From JAICLK01 sp963810525 (lineage in GTDB: Bacteria; Patescibacteriota; Saccharimonadia; Saccharimonadales; UBA4665), in the NCBI GenBank assembly GCA_963810525.1, contig CAWENB010000003.1, positions 372,001 through 436,000 of the forward strand: 64,000 nt of DNA. Direction: 5' to 3'. Below are positions 50,900 to 60,982 of this stretch, piece after piece. The notes beneath the pieces were generated by a model. It had not been told where the DNA came from, searched no databases, and saw only the letters and a program-made list of their open reading frames with translations. The translations under genes were made by a program, and so were the position numbers. How positions within the stretch are numbered: the first letter of the stretch is position 1; each line of letters opens with the position of its first letter.

Positions 50900-53564
50900 T
50901 CGCGATTCCTTTCCAGGCATCCATGGCAGCCTTATAACCAAGGTATTGGCTGTAGTGGTCAACATCGTCGTGGACCTGTGGCGTCACTATATTGGCGCAG
51001 TCCGGCGGGTTACCGAAGTAGTTGCAGTATAGTTTTACAACTGTCTGATCGTTCGGCAGGCCGAGCTTCGATGGATCGTCGTCAGCATAATCATAAGACC
51101 CGAGGGCGCCACAATATTGCTGGGCCGGGTTGCCGCCGGCCATGTCGGTCAATTGTAGGGGGCTGTCGACGAAGCAGTGTAGTAAGTCGTTATTATCGGG
51201 ATCACCGCTCTGGTTGAGCGCGTAGGCGTACGGATCGCCGAGCATTTGGATGCGGGTCGCCGATTTACCGTCGACGGACACGGTGGCTTCGGGGTTGTGG
51301 CTCGGGTCGCGCAGGTAGTACTCGTTAGCTTTCGGGTCGTAGCTGAACGTGGCGTGGTATTGGGTGATTGACATGGTGTTCGGGTTCAGCTGCGTGCCGG
51401 AGTCGGCGAAAGCCCGCGGTGAGGTTATGTCTGAAAAGACGTGGCCCATAATGGATGGCAGAGATACGAAATAGTCGGAAACGCTGGCGAATACACCCCC
51501 GTAGGTCGGTGTGGGTAGATCTTCTATGAGGTGTGAGGTTATGGAGTACGGGTTGTCTACGGCGAAGGCGCGGTACATGAGAGGCTGGTGCTGCTCCTCG
51601 ATAAATTGCTCCCGGGCTATTTGCCCTTCAAGGGTTTTATCTTTGTCGTGGGTGAGTGGCATCGCTCCTTCGTAGCGTGCCGTCGATCCGCCAAGCAGGT
51701 TGACGCCGGCGCCCATATTATTTATAAACTGCACCGGGTAAGTCAGCCCGACACCTAAATTGGTGAAATATGCGATTGCCTGCGGCAGGACGTAATTGAA
51801 TAGGAATTGTTGGAGGGCTACGTTGACGGCAAGCACGGCCGCGTCATCGGCGCCGAAGCTGCCGATACTGGCGATTAACTGCCCGAGACCTGCCGCTAAC
51901 TGGAAAAACACCCCAAACGTGCTAGTGAGTACGCTGCACGCAAACGACAAGCCGGTATCCCGCATAAATGTCGCCATAAGGTCGACGATTTGTTGGCCTG
52001 CATTTTTGGAAGGAGTTGCCGCCGCGGTCAATGCGGGGGTGTAGTTGGCTGTGGTGGGGTTGGTGGTGTTGGTGACCGGCCGGCCCTCGGCAGCGGCCAG
52101 CTCAGCCGACCTTTCTGGCGGCATGTTTTCCTGTGGGTCCGGATTGGATGAGGTGGGGGTGACCTTATTGGGATTGTTAACCACGATGTCCATAAACGCC
52201 TTCACCTGCTCGCTCTTCAGTACCGGCACGTTGGCCGGTCCGCCGCCGCTGTTTTTCTGGTGGTCGCCGAATGCCAAACCAAGTCCACCGTTGCGCATCA
52301 ACATTCCCATAATGGTTGGTATCCGATCGTTGGAAGCTGTCTGAATGGCCTTTTCGAAGGTGCAGAACATGGTAATCATGCCGGTGATGGCGAACTTGTC
52401 GGTGAAGCTGGCGCCTAGTTTGGCCTTGAAGGCACTGACACCAGTCGACACCGCCGTGGCCGCCGTGGCGCCTTCAGCCGCCGCCGCGTCCGCGGCCTTA
52501 ATGCCCTCCTCAAGCGGGCCGCTGGCTTGTGATTCCGAATTGACCGCGGACGCATTACTGGCATTGGTGTTTTGATTGTTGGTTTGCTGGGGTTCCTGCT
52601 CGGTCTCCGAGGCGTTACCCTGGGCAACCGGGTTATCTGTGGCGCCCTGGTCAATATCTTTGGTGAGCTCTTTCTGTATGGTAGTTTCGTCGGTGCTGTT
52701 GCTGTCGGGATCGCTCTCGGGGAAGACATCCAGTTCTGCGCCCGCATCGCTTACGGCGATAGGTGCTCCGGTCTTTATGACGTCCTCTTGGGTGAGTTCG
52801 TTAAGAAAGTCTGAAAATTCTCCATCTTCCGGTACCACGCTTTGTCCGCTCGAATCTTGGATATCCACCAGGTTTTTGCCGTCGTATACCGGGGTCAGGC
52901 CTTTTTCTTCCAGAAAAGTGTCGATTGCGTGCGGATCGCTGGCTTCGGCATCTATATCTTCACTGAGCGGATCTCCCTTTTCGCCCTGCTCATCCTCCTT
53001 CGCCTGCTCGGTGTCCTTGGCGCCGCCTATGACTTTGTCACCGACTTTCTGCAGGGCGTGTTTTTCGCCGTCTTCGAGAAGTTTCAGCTCCTCCTGTTCG
53101 ATTAATGCCTGAAACTTAAGGAACTCATGTTCGAGTAGCCAGTTCGATCCGATGAGAGCGCCGCCGGCCACCAGGACGGTTATCAGACCGGCGCTGATCA
53201 GGCGGTTTCTATGTTCGGACTTACTATTGCCGAGGACGAACGATTTAACTTTTCCGGCCGTACCTACGGCTTTTGACGCGACGGCGTATTCCGGCGAGAA
53301 GCCCTTTCCCACCGTATCGGCGGCTTGTTTAACGGCTTTGGTTGCTTTGGCGGACGCGCTTTCGCCCTTGGCGCCCGGCCCGCGATCGGCACCGTGCCCT
53401 TCCGCGGAGGGGGCGCGATAGGCGGCATTCAGTTGGTCGGTCTGGGCCTGCTGTCCCGGCGTTTCGCCGGCCGCTTCCTTGCGCTGATCATCGAGCGCCT
53501 GATTTGCGGGAGAAAGTCCGGTTTTCTCTTCCTCGTCACTATCCTGTAAGCCTGTGGTCGCCAT
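50889..53564 (-). CDS. Large T4SS-locus membrane protein, 891 aa
   Basis: A long charged cytoplasmic N-terminus (about 120 residues, Ala/Glu/Lys-rich) precedes one membrane helix (LISAGLITVLVAGGALIGSNWLL), a Glu/Asp/Gln-rich acidic stretch (about 150-340), further hydrophobic segments near 385-420 and 545-620 and a C-terminal region with Tyr-rich beta segments and cysteines (YCGALGSYDYADDD, LYCNYFGNPPDC). I do not recognise a family. Genes of this size and place occur between VirB4 and the lysozyme in CPR secretion loci, where VirB6/VirB8-like roles are suspected. Confidence 0.65.
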   Translation of the reverse strand: MATTGLQDSDEEEKTGLSPANQALDDQRKEAAGETPGQQAQTDQLNAAYRAPSAEGHGADRGPGAKGESASAKATKAVKQAADTVGKGFSPEYAVASKAVGTAGKVKSFVLGNSKSEHRNRLISAGLITVLVAGGALIGSNWLLEHEFLKFQALIEQEELKLLEDGEKHALQKVGDKVIGGAKDTEQAKEDEQGEKGDPLSEDIDAEASDPHAIDTFLEEKGLTPVYDGKNLVDIQDSSGQSVVPEDGEFSDFLNELTQEDVIKTGAPIAVSDAGAELDVFPESDPDSNSTDETTIQKELTKDIDQGATDNPVAQGNASETEQEPQQTNNQNTNASNASAVNSESQASGPLEEGIKAADAAAAEGATAATAVSTGVSAFKAKLGASFTDKFAITGMITMFCTFEKAIQTASNDRIPTIMGMLMRNGGLGLAFGDHQKNSGGGPANVPVLKSEQVKAFMDIVVNNPNKVTPTSSNPDPQENMPPERSAELAAAEGRPVTNTTNPTTANYTPALTAAATPSKNAGQQIVDLMATFMRDTGLSFACSVLTSTFGVFFQLAAGLGQLIASIGSFGADDAAVLAVNVALQQFLFNYVLPQAIAYFTNLGVGLTYPVQFINNMGAGVNLLGGSTARYEGAMPLTHDKDKTLEGQIAREQFIEEQHQPLMYRAFAVDNPYSITSHLIEDLPTPTYGGVFASVSDYFVSLPSIMGHVFSDITSPRAFADSGTQLNPNTMSITQYHATFSYDPKANEYYLRDPSHNPEATVSVDGKSATRIQMLGDPYAYALNQSGDPDNNDLLHCFVDSPLQLTDMAGGNPAQQYCGALGSYDYADDDPSKLGLPNDQTVVKLYCNYFGNPPDCANIVTPQVHDDVDHYSQYLGYKAAMDAWKGIASAN

Positions 53565-53595
53565 GTTTTTTTCAGAATTTGTTTAATCTTAAGTT

Positions 53596-55550
53596 TTATA
53601 CTCCGGGCGCCAAACGATTCGATAGATCGATCGTGCCTTGGGGCTGAGTGTAATTGCCTGGCATCGGAACGCCGCTATCCCTTGCTTGCGCCTGCGCGTT
53701 CAATTGCTGCACCTGTTCGGGGTTGGTCGTGATAAGGCCGGTTTCGGTCGGGCTGGCAACAACCTGGATGTGGACGTGGTTTTGGCCGGCAAAGAACAGT
53801 CCCTGCCCCACCGGGAATTGGCTGAGCCGTTGCTTTTCCTCGGTAGTCAGTTTAAACACGTCGGTCGAGGACATCGACTGCCGACGGCGACTGCTTGAGC
53901 AGAAACTGCATGACTGGCGTTGGCGACGATGGCGCGGCCCATGCGCGAACCCATAAAGTCTTCCACGTCCTGCGTAATAGTGGTGATGCCGAGGTTATAC
54001 TTGCGGGCCCGTTTGGCGAGGCTGAACAGGAAGTTGGCCGAGTCTTCGTACTTCATCAGCTGCCAGGCCTCGTCAACGACCAGAATGCGCCGTTTCTGGT
54101 CGCTCTTGGTCTTGTTCCAGATGTAGTTCAGCACGATGTACATGGCGACCGGGCGCAGTTCATCCTCTAGGTCGCGCATGTTGAAGACGACCATCGGGTT
54201 GTTAATGTCGATGTTGCTTTGCTGGCGAGAAAATGCCGGCGAACGTACCGCTGAGTGTATTTGCGCAGCCGCTGCGCCAGCTGCGGGCCGGTGCCGCCCA
54301 TGTGCAGCAGCGTGTCGTACAGGTCGGCGATGGTCGGCGGCATGGCGGTGTGCGTCAACGGGTCGTTGGTGATGCCGGCTTTGGCATAGGTCTCGATGAG
54401 CGCGGCATCGAGGTCGGCCTCCTCGATCGGCGCTCAGCGCCGGCATGAGCGTGCTGTTGCCGCCGACCATCTGGGTCTGGGCCCCGCCCATCATCAGGCG
54501 CAACAGCCCGTGCAGGGTGATAAGGTTGCTGCGCAGGGCGTTGTCGGCTTCTTCGGTGTCGACGACATGCGGCAAGTCGAACGGATTAATGCGGGTGGCC
54601 TGAATTCAGGCTCAGGCGCACGTACGCGCCGGCCACGGCGTCACACATGCGCTGGTACTCGTTCTCCGGGTCGATAATGAAGATTTCGGTACCGAACATC
54701 ATGCTGCGCAGCGCCTCCAGCTTGACGGTGAAGCTCTTGCCGGCGCCGGACTTGGCGAATACCACTGAATTGCCGTTTTCCAGCGTGAAGCGGTCGAAAA
54801 TAACCAGCCCGGAGTTATGCATGTTGATGCCATACAGGATGCCGTTGTCCTGGCTCAGGTCCGCTGAAGTAAACGGGAAGCTGGTGCTGAGCGCGCCGGT
54901 GCTCATGTTGCGGCGGATTTGCAATTGGTCGACCAGCTGCGGCACGGTGCTGTTGAGCCCCTGCTCCTGCTGCTGAGAGGCCGGCCTTGCTGTAGACCAG
55001 CTGTTGGCCGAGCAGCGACTCGACCTTGTGCTGAAATAAACTCCAGCTCCTCGATGCTGCCGGCGTAGAGCGTGAAGTACAGGCCGAAGCGGAAGAAGCG
55101 CTCCTCACCGACCTGCAGCTTGTCGCGCATTTCCTCGGCGTCCGTGATGGCGGCTTGCTTTGCCGCGGGTCGCGCACCCGGCCTTTTTCGGAGTCGATCT
55201 GAATACCGGCTTCCAGTTGGGTTACTTTTTTACGCAGGTTTTCGAGCACCACCTGGCTCTCTACCGGATAGACATAAATGACATATCGATGACTTCGTCG
55301 AGGTTGACCATGCTGCTGAGCCAGCCGGTATAGAATTTGCCGCGGATAACCGTAGACGTAGTAGGTCCGGGCATAGCGGGTGCCGAGCTGGAAGTAGCGT
55401 GCCCTTGAACTCTATCGAGCTCGGAGCGATAAAGTCCCGCAGCGCGGTAATGCCCTTCTGGAAAGCGGCGCTGACTTCTGCTGTTCGCGGGCCTGCTGCT
55501 GCCTGGGCGATGGCGACCGGGTCGCAGCGGCTTTTTCTTGCCGTAGCCAT
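53596..55550 (-). pseudogene. virB4: VirB4-like ATPase, interrupted by many single-base indels
   Basis: Joined frames give a VirB4/TraE-type ATPase of about 650 residues that begins MATARK at ATG 55550. It includes FRFGLYFTLYAGSIEELEF, SFPFTSADLSQDNGILYGIN, Walker A FAKSGAGKSFTVKLE, IFIIDPENEYQRMC, Walker B RRILVVDEAWQLMKYEDSA, TQDVEDFMGSRMGRAI and the end SNRLAPGV. About 14 frame changes are needed, mostly one extra base; examples lie near 55397, 55343, 55277, 55159, 55037, 54980, 54600, 54429, 54248, 54225, 53912 and 53861. No substitution damages the core motifs. VirB4 powers pilus assembly and secretion, so loss would disable the system unless the indels are consensus errors. Confidence 0.75.
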
Positions 55551-56536
55551 TACTGCAGCTCCCTTTGCAAATGGGCTTGCGGCGCGTTGCCTCGGCCCTT
55601 GGTGACGACATCGGCCGTCAGGTCATCGAAGTTCTTAAGCTGCTGGCGGGTAGCGGTGTCGGGGTTGTAGGTGTCGTAGTACAGCTCGATGAGCTCCTGC
55701 GTATCCAGCGGCAGACCCTGGATGCCGCACTGCATGAGACCCGCCGAGCACGGCCTGCACACGGTTGCGTAGCTCGTCTTTGGCTTTTTGCAGGTCGGCT
55801 TCATTGATGACGACGTGCTCTTCGCGGTTGTTGAAGAGCTGCGCGACCCCGCTGAAGAAGTTCTTGCTCTGCGTCAGCGCCTTCTGTGCATCCAGTGACC
55901 GGGAAGAACGGAATAACGAGATAAAACTTCTTATCCATGATGTTCGTCTGCTGGCTAAGCTGGTCGATGTAGCCGATGTAGTCGTCCATCAGCAGTGCCA
56001 GTAGCATGTTGTCGTGCTCGGTGCGGATTTTATCGAGCTTTTCGATGTAGGGCTCCAAATCGACGTGCTGCGAGCGAATAAAAATCTGTACCGGGAAATA
56101 GAGCGAGTTCAAAAAACCCTGGTAAGCTGTACTCGACCGCCTCCTGCTCCTGCTGGCTCATGAGGTCGAAGTTAATGCTCTTGACCATGACGACAGAGCG
56201 GAATGAGCCGTCGTTCATGATCACGATACCGTCACGGACTTCGGCAATCTGCAGGGTGTTCTGCGTGCTGTTAGGATTTGTTCGTCGCGGTTGCGGGGGT
56301 CGGCCCTGGGCGCCTTGCGGCGGTTGCGGGGCGCCGGGCGGTGCTGGTTGCTGCTGGGCCTGGGCGGCTTCCTGGTGCATAACTTGCGCATAGGTCGGTG
56401 CCTGTGCGACTGGTCCGGCCGCGTATGGCAGCTGCTGATATGGTGCCGGTGCGGCCCCAACATTCGGCGGTATGCCATTGGCGCGCGGGGGTGGCGGATA
56501 TGGGGCTGAAGGATTCATTAGTCTAATTCCCACCAT
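55550..56536 (-). pseudogene. TraC-like T4SS protein, three single-base insertions
   Basis: Three frames combine into one protein of about 328 residues: a Pro/Gln/Ala-rich N-terminus, then GIVIMNDGSFRSVVMVKSIN, a shift near 56124, SLYFPVQIFIRSQHVDLEPY and KFYLVIPFF, a shift near 55900, DAQKALTQSKNFFSG and onward, a shift near 55739, and QCGIQGLPLDTQELIELYYD to the end at 55550. This corresponds to the N-terminal domain of TraC/VirB4-type proteins, here a separate gene. Its stop overlaps the VirB4 ATG (TAATG). Each shift is repaired by removing one base. Confidence 0.7.
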
Positions 56537-56566
56537 TAAAGCAATCTCAGTGTGACTGCCCTACCG

Positions 56567-57721
56567 CTAGTGAAGTGCTATTACTACTTCATCGTCGGGC
56601 GGATGCTGGTTCTGTCGGTTGGCCTGACGAGCAATAGTAGCCACATTGAGATCGTTGTTACTAGCAAGTGCAATTATAGCAGGGTCAGGTTGTTGTGTCA
56701 TTGCTGCCTGTTCAGCCTTGGCCTTGGCGGTTGCGGCGGCTTCGGCAGCCTGGCGCGCCAGAGCTTGCTGATCGGCAAGCGGCAAGACGGTATGCACGTG
56801 CGCATGGGAGGTACTTTGAGTATTTGCCTGTTCACGAAGTTTATCAGCTAGCGCCCTTTCTTCCTGGCTTGGTACGGCCATGCCGATTGGGGGCAAGCTG
56901 GGCCCGGGTGTAACTACTTGGGGTTGTGCCATTGGTGCCGTCGGAGCAGCCGGCGGTTGACCCATAAACCAGTAATCATTTGGGGGAGGAGTTGGCGCTT
57001 GCCTGGCGGCAAGCGGTGGGGGTAGCTGCGGCCCCGGTTGGGCAAGTGCGGCCGGCGGGTTTGTTACGGGGCCTGGTGGTGTCATTGACTGCACGACCCG
57101 CTGCCGGTGTGCCTGGTCCGATTGCTTCATCATGGAGTTGAAGTTCTGTGCTACCGAACTGGTAGACTCGTCCAGCATGTCGTTTGCGCCGCGATCATCG
57201 ATAGTCCGAATGGCCTGCGGCAGTGTGCTGATGTCGAGTAGCCGTTCCGAGCCTGTGCCTCCGGTCAGGGGCGACTGGTAGATACCGTTCGTGACGTTCT
57301 TGATCGCCCACCCGCGTGTATCGATAGTGTCCGCAAGTGCCCTGAGGCGGCTCCGGACCTCGGTTTGACTGAGGCCGTTCGTGTAGTTGACCTCAAGTGT
57401 TTTGGGCGCCGTGATAGTTACAAGCTCCTGTTGGCCGCTTTGGTCCCAAACACGCCGCCGGGGTTTAAACAAGAACCTGATTTTGGCCAGCGCCCAGATT
57501 TCCGTCGGCTGGTCGCGTCCCCACGGGAAGGCGAAAAACCCCGTCAGTAATCCCGGCGGCAGGAATACCGCTATCAGAAAAAATACGTGCTTGGTAACGG
57601 CGATAAAGCAAAGGTAGAGACACACCGCCGTAATCGCGGCATAGATGAACTGCCTGAGCGTCAGCGGGCCGACGAGCTTGTCTTCCGCTTCTATGTCTTG
57701 GAGAACTTTATATGTTGCCAT
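56567..57721 (-). CDS. PrgI family T4SS protein with long C-terminal extension
   Basis: A 384-residue protein. The first 110 residues are PrgI: YKVLQDIEAEDKLVGPLTLRQ, two membrane helices (FIYAAITAVCLYLCFIAVT and FFLIAVFLPPGLLTGFFAF) and the RPRRRVWDQ-like RFLFKPRRRVWDQ end. PrgI is the VirB3-type partner of VirB4 in Gram-positive systems. The rest is Pro/Gln/Ala-rich and probably disordered, with a coiled segment (EERALADKLREQANT). TATACT ends 6 nt before the ATG, so transcription from here would be leaderless. Confidence 0.85.
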   Translation of the reverse strand: MATYKVLQDIEAEDKLVGPLTLRQFIYAAITAVCLYLCFIAVTKHVFFLIAVFLPPGLLTGFFAFPWGRDQPTEIWALAKIRFLFKPRRRVWDQSGQQELVTITAPKTLEVNYTNGLSQTEVRSRLRALADTIDTRGWAIKNVTNGIYQSPLTGGTGSERLLDISTLPQAIRTIDDRGANDMLDESTSSVAQNFNSMMKQSDQAHRQRVVQSMTPPGPVTNPPAALAQPGPQLPPPLAARQAPTPPPNDYWFMGQPPAAPTAPMAQPQVVTPGPSLPPIGMAVPSQEERALADKLREQANTQSTSHAHVHTVLPLADQQALARQAAEAAATAKAKAEQAAMTQQPDPAIIALASNNDLNVATIARQANRQNQHPPDDEVVIALH

Positions 57722-57744
57722 GGTCTAAGTATAGATTAAATTTT

Positions 57745-60738
57745 TTACGGCCTTCCCGGGCCCGGACCGCCTGGCGGGCCACCTGGACCACCAGGACCAC
57801 CAGGCGGACGGGTTGGTCCACCAGGTCGTCTGATGGCGGTTCCCGCGCCGCCGGGTGCGGCTGGCCTGGCCGGCCGAATCAACGTGGCCGCGCCGCCGGG
57901 GCCGCCGTTCTGCCAGCGCGTGTAGCTGTTATCGTCTAGCCCGGTACCGGTTTCCACTCCGGCTATGCGGGGGTCCGGGTAAATATGACCAGGGACCGCT
58001 GTTTCCGGTATACCCCCGGGGTTTTCGGCAGTAACGTTATTGGGATTTCTTGGTACCTGCCCGGCCGAAGGACCGCCGACGCTACTAACCTGCTCCTCCG
58101 TAGAGTTGCCAACGCGCACAGTGGGGTCCTGCGGCATATGCGGACCTTCGTCCTCAAGCCTATTCTGCCACGTGCCGGCCCGGTTGTGGAAGTTATTCGC
58201 CAAAGCCTGAGCGGCTTGCGAAGTTTCCGGCGCCGCGCCGTAGAGCATCGAGCGGCCGCCGCCGGCCAGCGGTTGACCGGTCTGCGGGTCGACCGAAGGC
58301 GAAGCCGATTCCAGGAAATGCACGTGCTTGCCGACTTCCTGCAGGTACTGCTCGGCCTTCTGCCGGCCCGTTTGCCCGCCCGGCGTGGTGTCGTCCTCAA
58401 ACATGCCGCCCTGGGCCACCCTTCCTTGCAACACGTCTGACGCCAGCGAGACATTCTTCGACAGGTCATTATAGGTCTGCGCCGAGAACTTGCCCCACTC
58501 CCAGCTGCCCTGCTCGCGGTTCATCTCGGTTATCTGGCCGAGCGCGTTCAAGGGACCCAGGTTGCCGTCCGCACCGACGCGGTAATACTTGTAGTTCTTA
58601 TCCTTCTGCTGCATGCCGTAGGCCGAGCCGATCCAGCGTTCGTTGGCGGTGTTGCGGCCCCAGCCTTGCGATTGCGCCCAGGAGCCGTAGCGGTTGACGA
58701 TGCGGGACTTCTCCGCTTCGGTCGTAGCCTTGCTCATCTCGTACGTCAGGTTCTCCTGCAAAGCGCCTTCGTTGCCGGCGTATTCCCTCGCCGCCTGCGT
58801 CGCGGTTGCCATGCCGTACCACGATCCGCCTAAGCTGGCCAGCTCCAGATGCCGGTTGCCTTGCGCGTCCTGTACTTCGCGGTAGTCCTGCCCTTCCACG
58901 TAACCCGAGTTTCTCAACGCCTGGACGCCGCCGCGGCGCGCCATGTGGAGCATGTCGCCGTTAATGGTCGATGCCCGGCGCATGTTATCGGGGCCGAAGT
59001 TGGTGTTGGCCTGGCGCCGTTCGCTTTCGCGTTTGTTCAGTTCGGCAATGCGCTCCTCGATATGCTTTCCGCCGCCAGCGCGTGCCGCCTGTTCCCATCG
59101 TCGTTGCCGGAACCGGCCTATTGCGGTGCTGGTGTCCTGGCTGTTGGCTCTGTCCAACCAGTTCTGATGCATGCGGTTGCCAGCCTGGACCTTTCGATCC
59201 TGAAACTCCTGCGTGGCGTGTTCGCGGGCGTGTTTGTAGCCGCTCATATTGGTAATCTTGTTGTGGGCGCCGGCAACCATTTCATGGAGCTTGCCGAACG
59301 TACCGCCCGCCATCCGGAAGGCGAACGGTCCCAAAAATAGCGGCAAGAACTGCAGGATAAAGGCGACGACAATGGCGATAATGCTGGCAAACGAACTCGT
59401 CAGGACTGAGCCTAAGTTGGTGGGATTAATCTTATTGGCATCCAGTATGGTAATACTGAGAATATCCGAAATCGCAAATACGATGATGACAATCGGATAG
59501 ACCATGAGCGTCTCGATAAATATTTTCCCGCCCCTTCTGGCGGTTCCCTCGGTATTGGGCAGGGCGTACAGGGCGAATAGAATCGGGCTGGCCAAAACGA
59601 AGAATAAAATAATGCCTTGCCGGATGATGAGCGTCACGAACATGGCGAGGATGGCGAGCAGCATAGGTACGGCGATTAATATGCCCGCCCATAGGGCAAT
59701 TTTGAGGAATGACTCACCTCCCGCGTTATTCTTTAATGCGGTTTCGGCATGCGAGCCCTTCGGCGGGAAAAATAAGGCGCTGAGCGTCTGCAGGATACCG
59801 CTTTTGGCCAGGAAGAGACCGATAAGCCCAATCGATAACACGCCGACGCCTTGTACGCCGTTTGGCGAAAAGTGCCAGTTGCCTGCCGTTTTAAAAGGTT
59901 CGATTAAAATATTGCCGATGCTCGAGCCAACGATATTGGTCACATCAATCGCAAACGCCATAATATAGATTGACAGATTGACGAATATGGCCGCGGCCAG
60001 CACCCGCGGCATTGCCTTTTTGACGGTATAGGCATCAACTAGACCGCCGCCGATAGCTTCGCCAAAGACCAGTATGATAAGCGCAATCACCAGGAAAATA
60101 TCGCCGTACAATCGGAAATTCGACCATACCTGATAAATGGGGTCGCCCGGCGAAGTGCTGATGGGCGACGTGATAAGGAATGGCACGATAATGGAGTGAA
60201 GCAAAAAATCCGAAAAGTCCGCTGCCCCATTGAATATCGGGCACAATATCCAGCTCATCGGGTCGTTCGACGTTTCACAGGTTGGCGAGCTCGACTGCGA
60301 TGCAGTGTCGCTGCTTCCGCCCGTCCCGGGATTTCCCGTGGATCCCGATATGTTGACGGTGGCGTGTTGACCTCCCGCCGGATAAAACTTACTACTGCAC
60401 TCGTTGTTCAGCACCGAGCTGCACGCTTGGAGTTGCGGGACTTTATTGCTTTCAAAATTCACCGTAGCGGCTGCTGTATAGGTCGTGGTACTGCCGGAGC
60501 TGGAGCTTTTCACCGCGTTCAGCGTCTGGCCGTCGAAGGATATGCTGTCGGCTCCCGGTGCAGTAGCACCGCCGGTGAAGGTGGCCTGCACATTTATTGT
60601 ATAGCTGGCCGTTAACGGCACCGGAACCGCTAACGCGGAAGCCGTCTTCGTCGAAAACAAACTGCCGGCAACGGGGGCCGTCAGAAGGACAGCAAAAGCC
60701 ACAATGAGCCACCGGCGGAAAGTTTTTACGCGCGTCAT
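57745..60738 (-). CDS. VirB6/TrbL-like polytopic T4SS protein
   Basis: A 997-residue protein: signal-like helix (WLIVAFAVLLTAPVAGSLF), a secreted Ser/Thr/Gly domain (about 30-165) with CSSVLNNECSS, then six to seven membrane helices (about 190-480) including DIFLVIALIILVFGEAIGGG and GIILFFVLASPILFALYALP, followed by a 500-residue cytoplasmic or extracellular tail rich in Gln/Arg/Gly and ending in a Pro/Gly repeat tract. This is the plan of VirB6/TrbL channel proteins of CPR bacteria. An extended -10 (TGGTATAAA) ends 8 nt before the ATG. Confidence 0.75.
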   Translation of the reverse strand: MTRVKTFRRWLIVAFAVLLTAPVAGSLFSTKTASALAVPVPLTASYTINVQATFTGGATAPGADSISFDGQTLNAVKSSSSGSTTTYTAAATVNFESNKVPQLQACSSVLNNECSSKFYPAGGQHATVNISGSTGNPGTGGSSDTASQSSSPTCETSNDPMSWILCPIFNGAADFSDFLLHSIIVPFLITSPISTSPGDPIYQVWSNFRLYGDIFLVIALIILVFGEAIGGGLVDAYTVKKAMPRVLAAAIFVNLSIYIMAFAIDVTNIVGSSIGNILIEPFKTAGNWHFSPNGVQGVGVLSIGLIGLFLAKSGILQTLSALFFPPKGSHAETALKNNAGGESFLKIALWAGILIAVPMLLAILAMFVTLIIRQGIILFFVLASPILFALYALPNTEGTARRGGKIFIETLMVYPIVIIVFAISDILSITILDANKINPTNLGSVLTSSFASIIAIVVAFILQFLPLFLGPFAFRMAGGTFGKLHEMVAGAHNKITNMSGYKHAREHATQEFQDRKVQAGNRMHQNWLDRANSQDTSTAIGRFRQRRWEQAARAGGGKHIEERIAELNKRESERRQANTNFGPDNMRRASTINGDMLHMARRGGVQALRNSGYVEGQDYREVQDAQGNRHLELASLGGSWYGMATATQAAREYAGNEGALQENLTYEMSKATTEAEKSRIVNRYGSWAQSQGWGRNTANERWIGSAYGMQQKDKNYKYYRVGADGNLGPLNALGQITEMNREQGSWEWGKFSAQTYNDLSKNVSLASDVLQGRVAQGGMFEDDTTPGGQTGRQKAEQYLQEVGKHVHFLESASPSVDPQTGQPLAGGGRSMLYGAAPETSQAAQALANNFHNRAGTWQNRLEDEGPHMPQDPTVRVGNSTEEQVSSVGGPSAGQVPRNPNNVTAENPGGIPETAVPGHIYPDPRIAGVETGTGLDDNSYTRWQNGGPGGAATLIRPARPAAPGGAGTAIRRPGGPTRPPGGPGGPGGPPGGPGPGRP

Positions 60739-60945
60739 TTCTCTTTTTTATACCACAAAACCGTAGCTTATTATACTATGAAAAACATAACGATTATGCG
60801 CTTACGTACCATGCGTTTGGCACGTTCCATGGCGCTCGGGTGGCATGTGGTAGGCGTCTTGGCTGAAGCTCCTCGCAGGAAGAGCCTAAAGCTGCACGTA
60901 GGGCGTGTCATGCGTCGGGCATCAAGGTATTCTGGCGCCGATTAC

Positions 60946-60974
60946 TTGATTAACCTCCCTGGCGGCTGTATAGT
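60946..60974 (+). promoter_or_regulatory. Promoter of the pilin operon, leaderless
   Basis: TTGATT (60946-60951), a 17-nt spacer, TATAGT (60969-60974), then 8 nt to the ATG at 60983. Confidence 0.65.
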
Positions 60975-60982
60975 TCTAGAAA

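Noticed and set aside
53596..56536. Programmed frameshifting as explanation for the broken VirB4 region
   Set aside because: About 17 shifts at unrelated sequences, with both extra and missing bases and no repeated slippery motif, cannot be programmed events.
57745..57860. GC-rich low-complexity tract
   Set aside because: It encodes the Pro/Gly tail of the VirB6-like protein in frame and needs no separate explanation.
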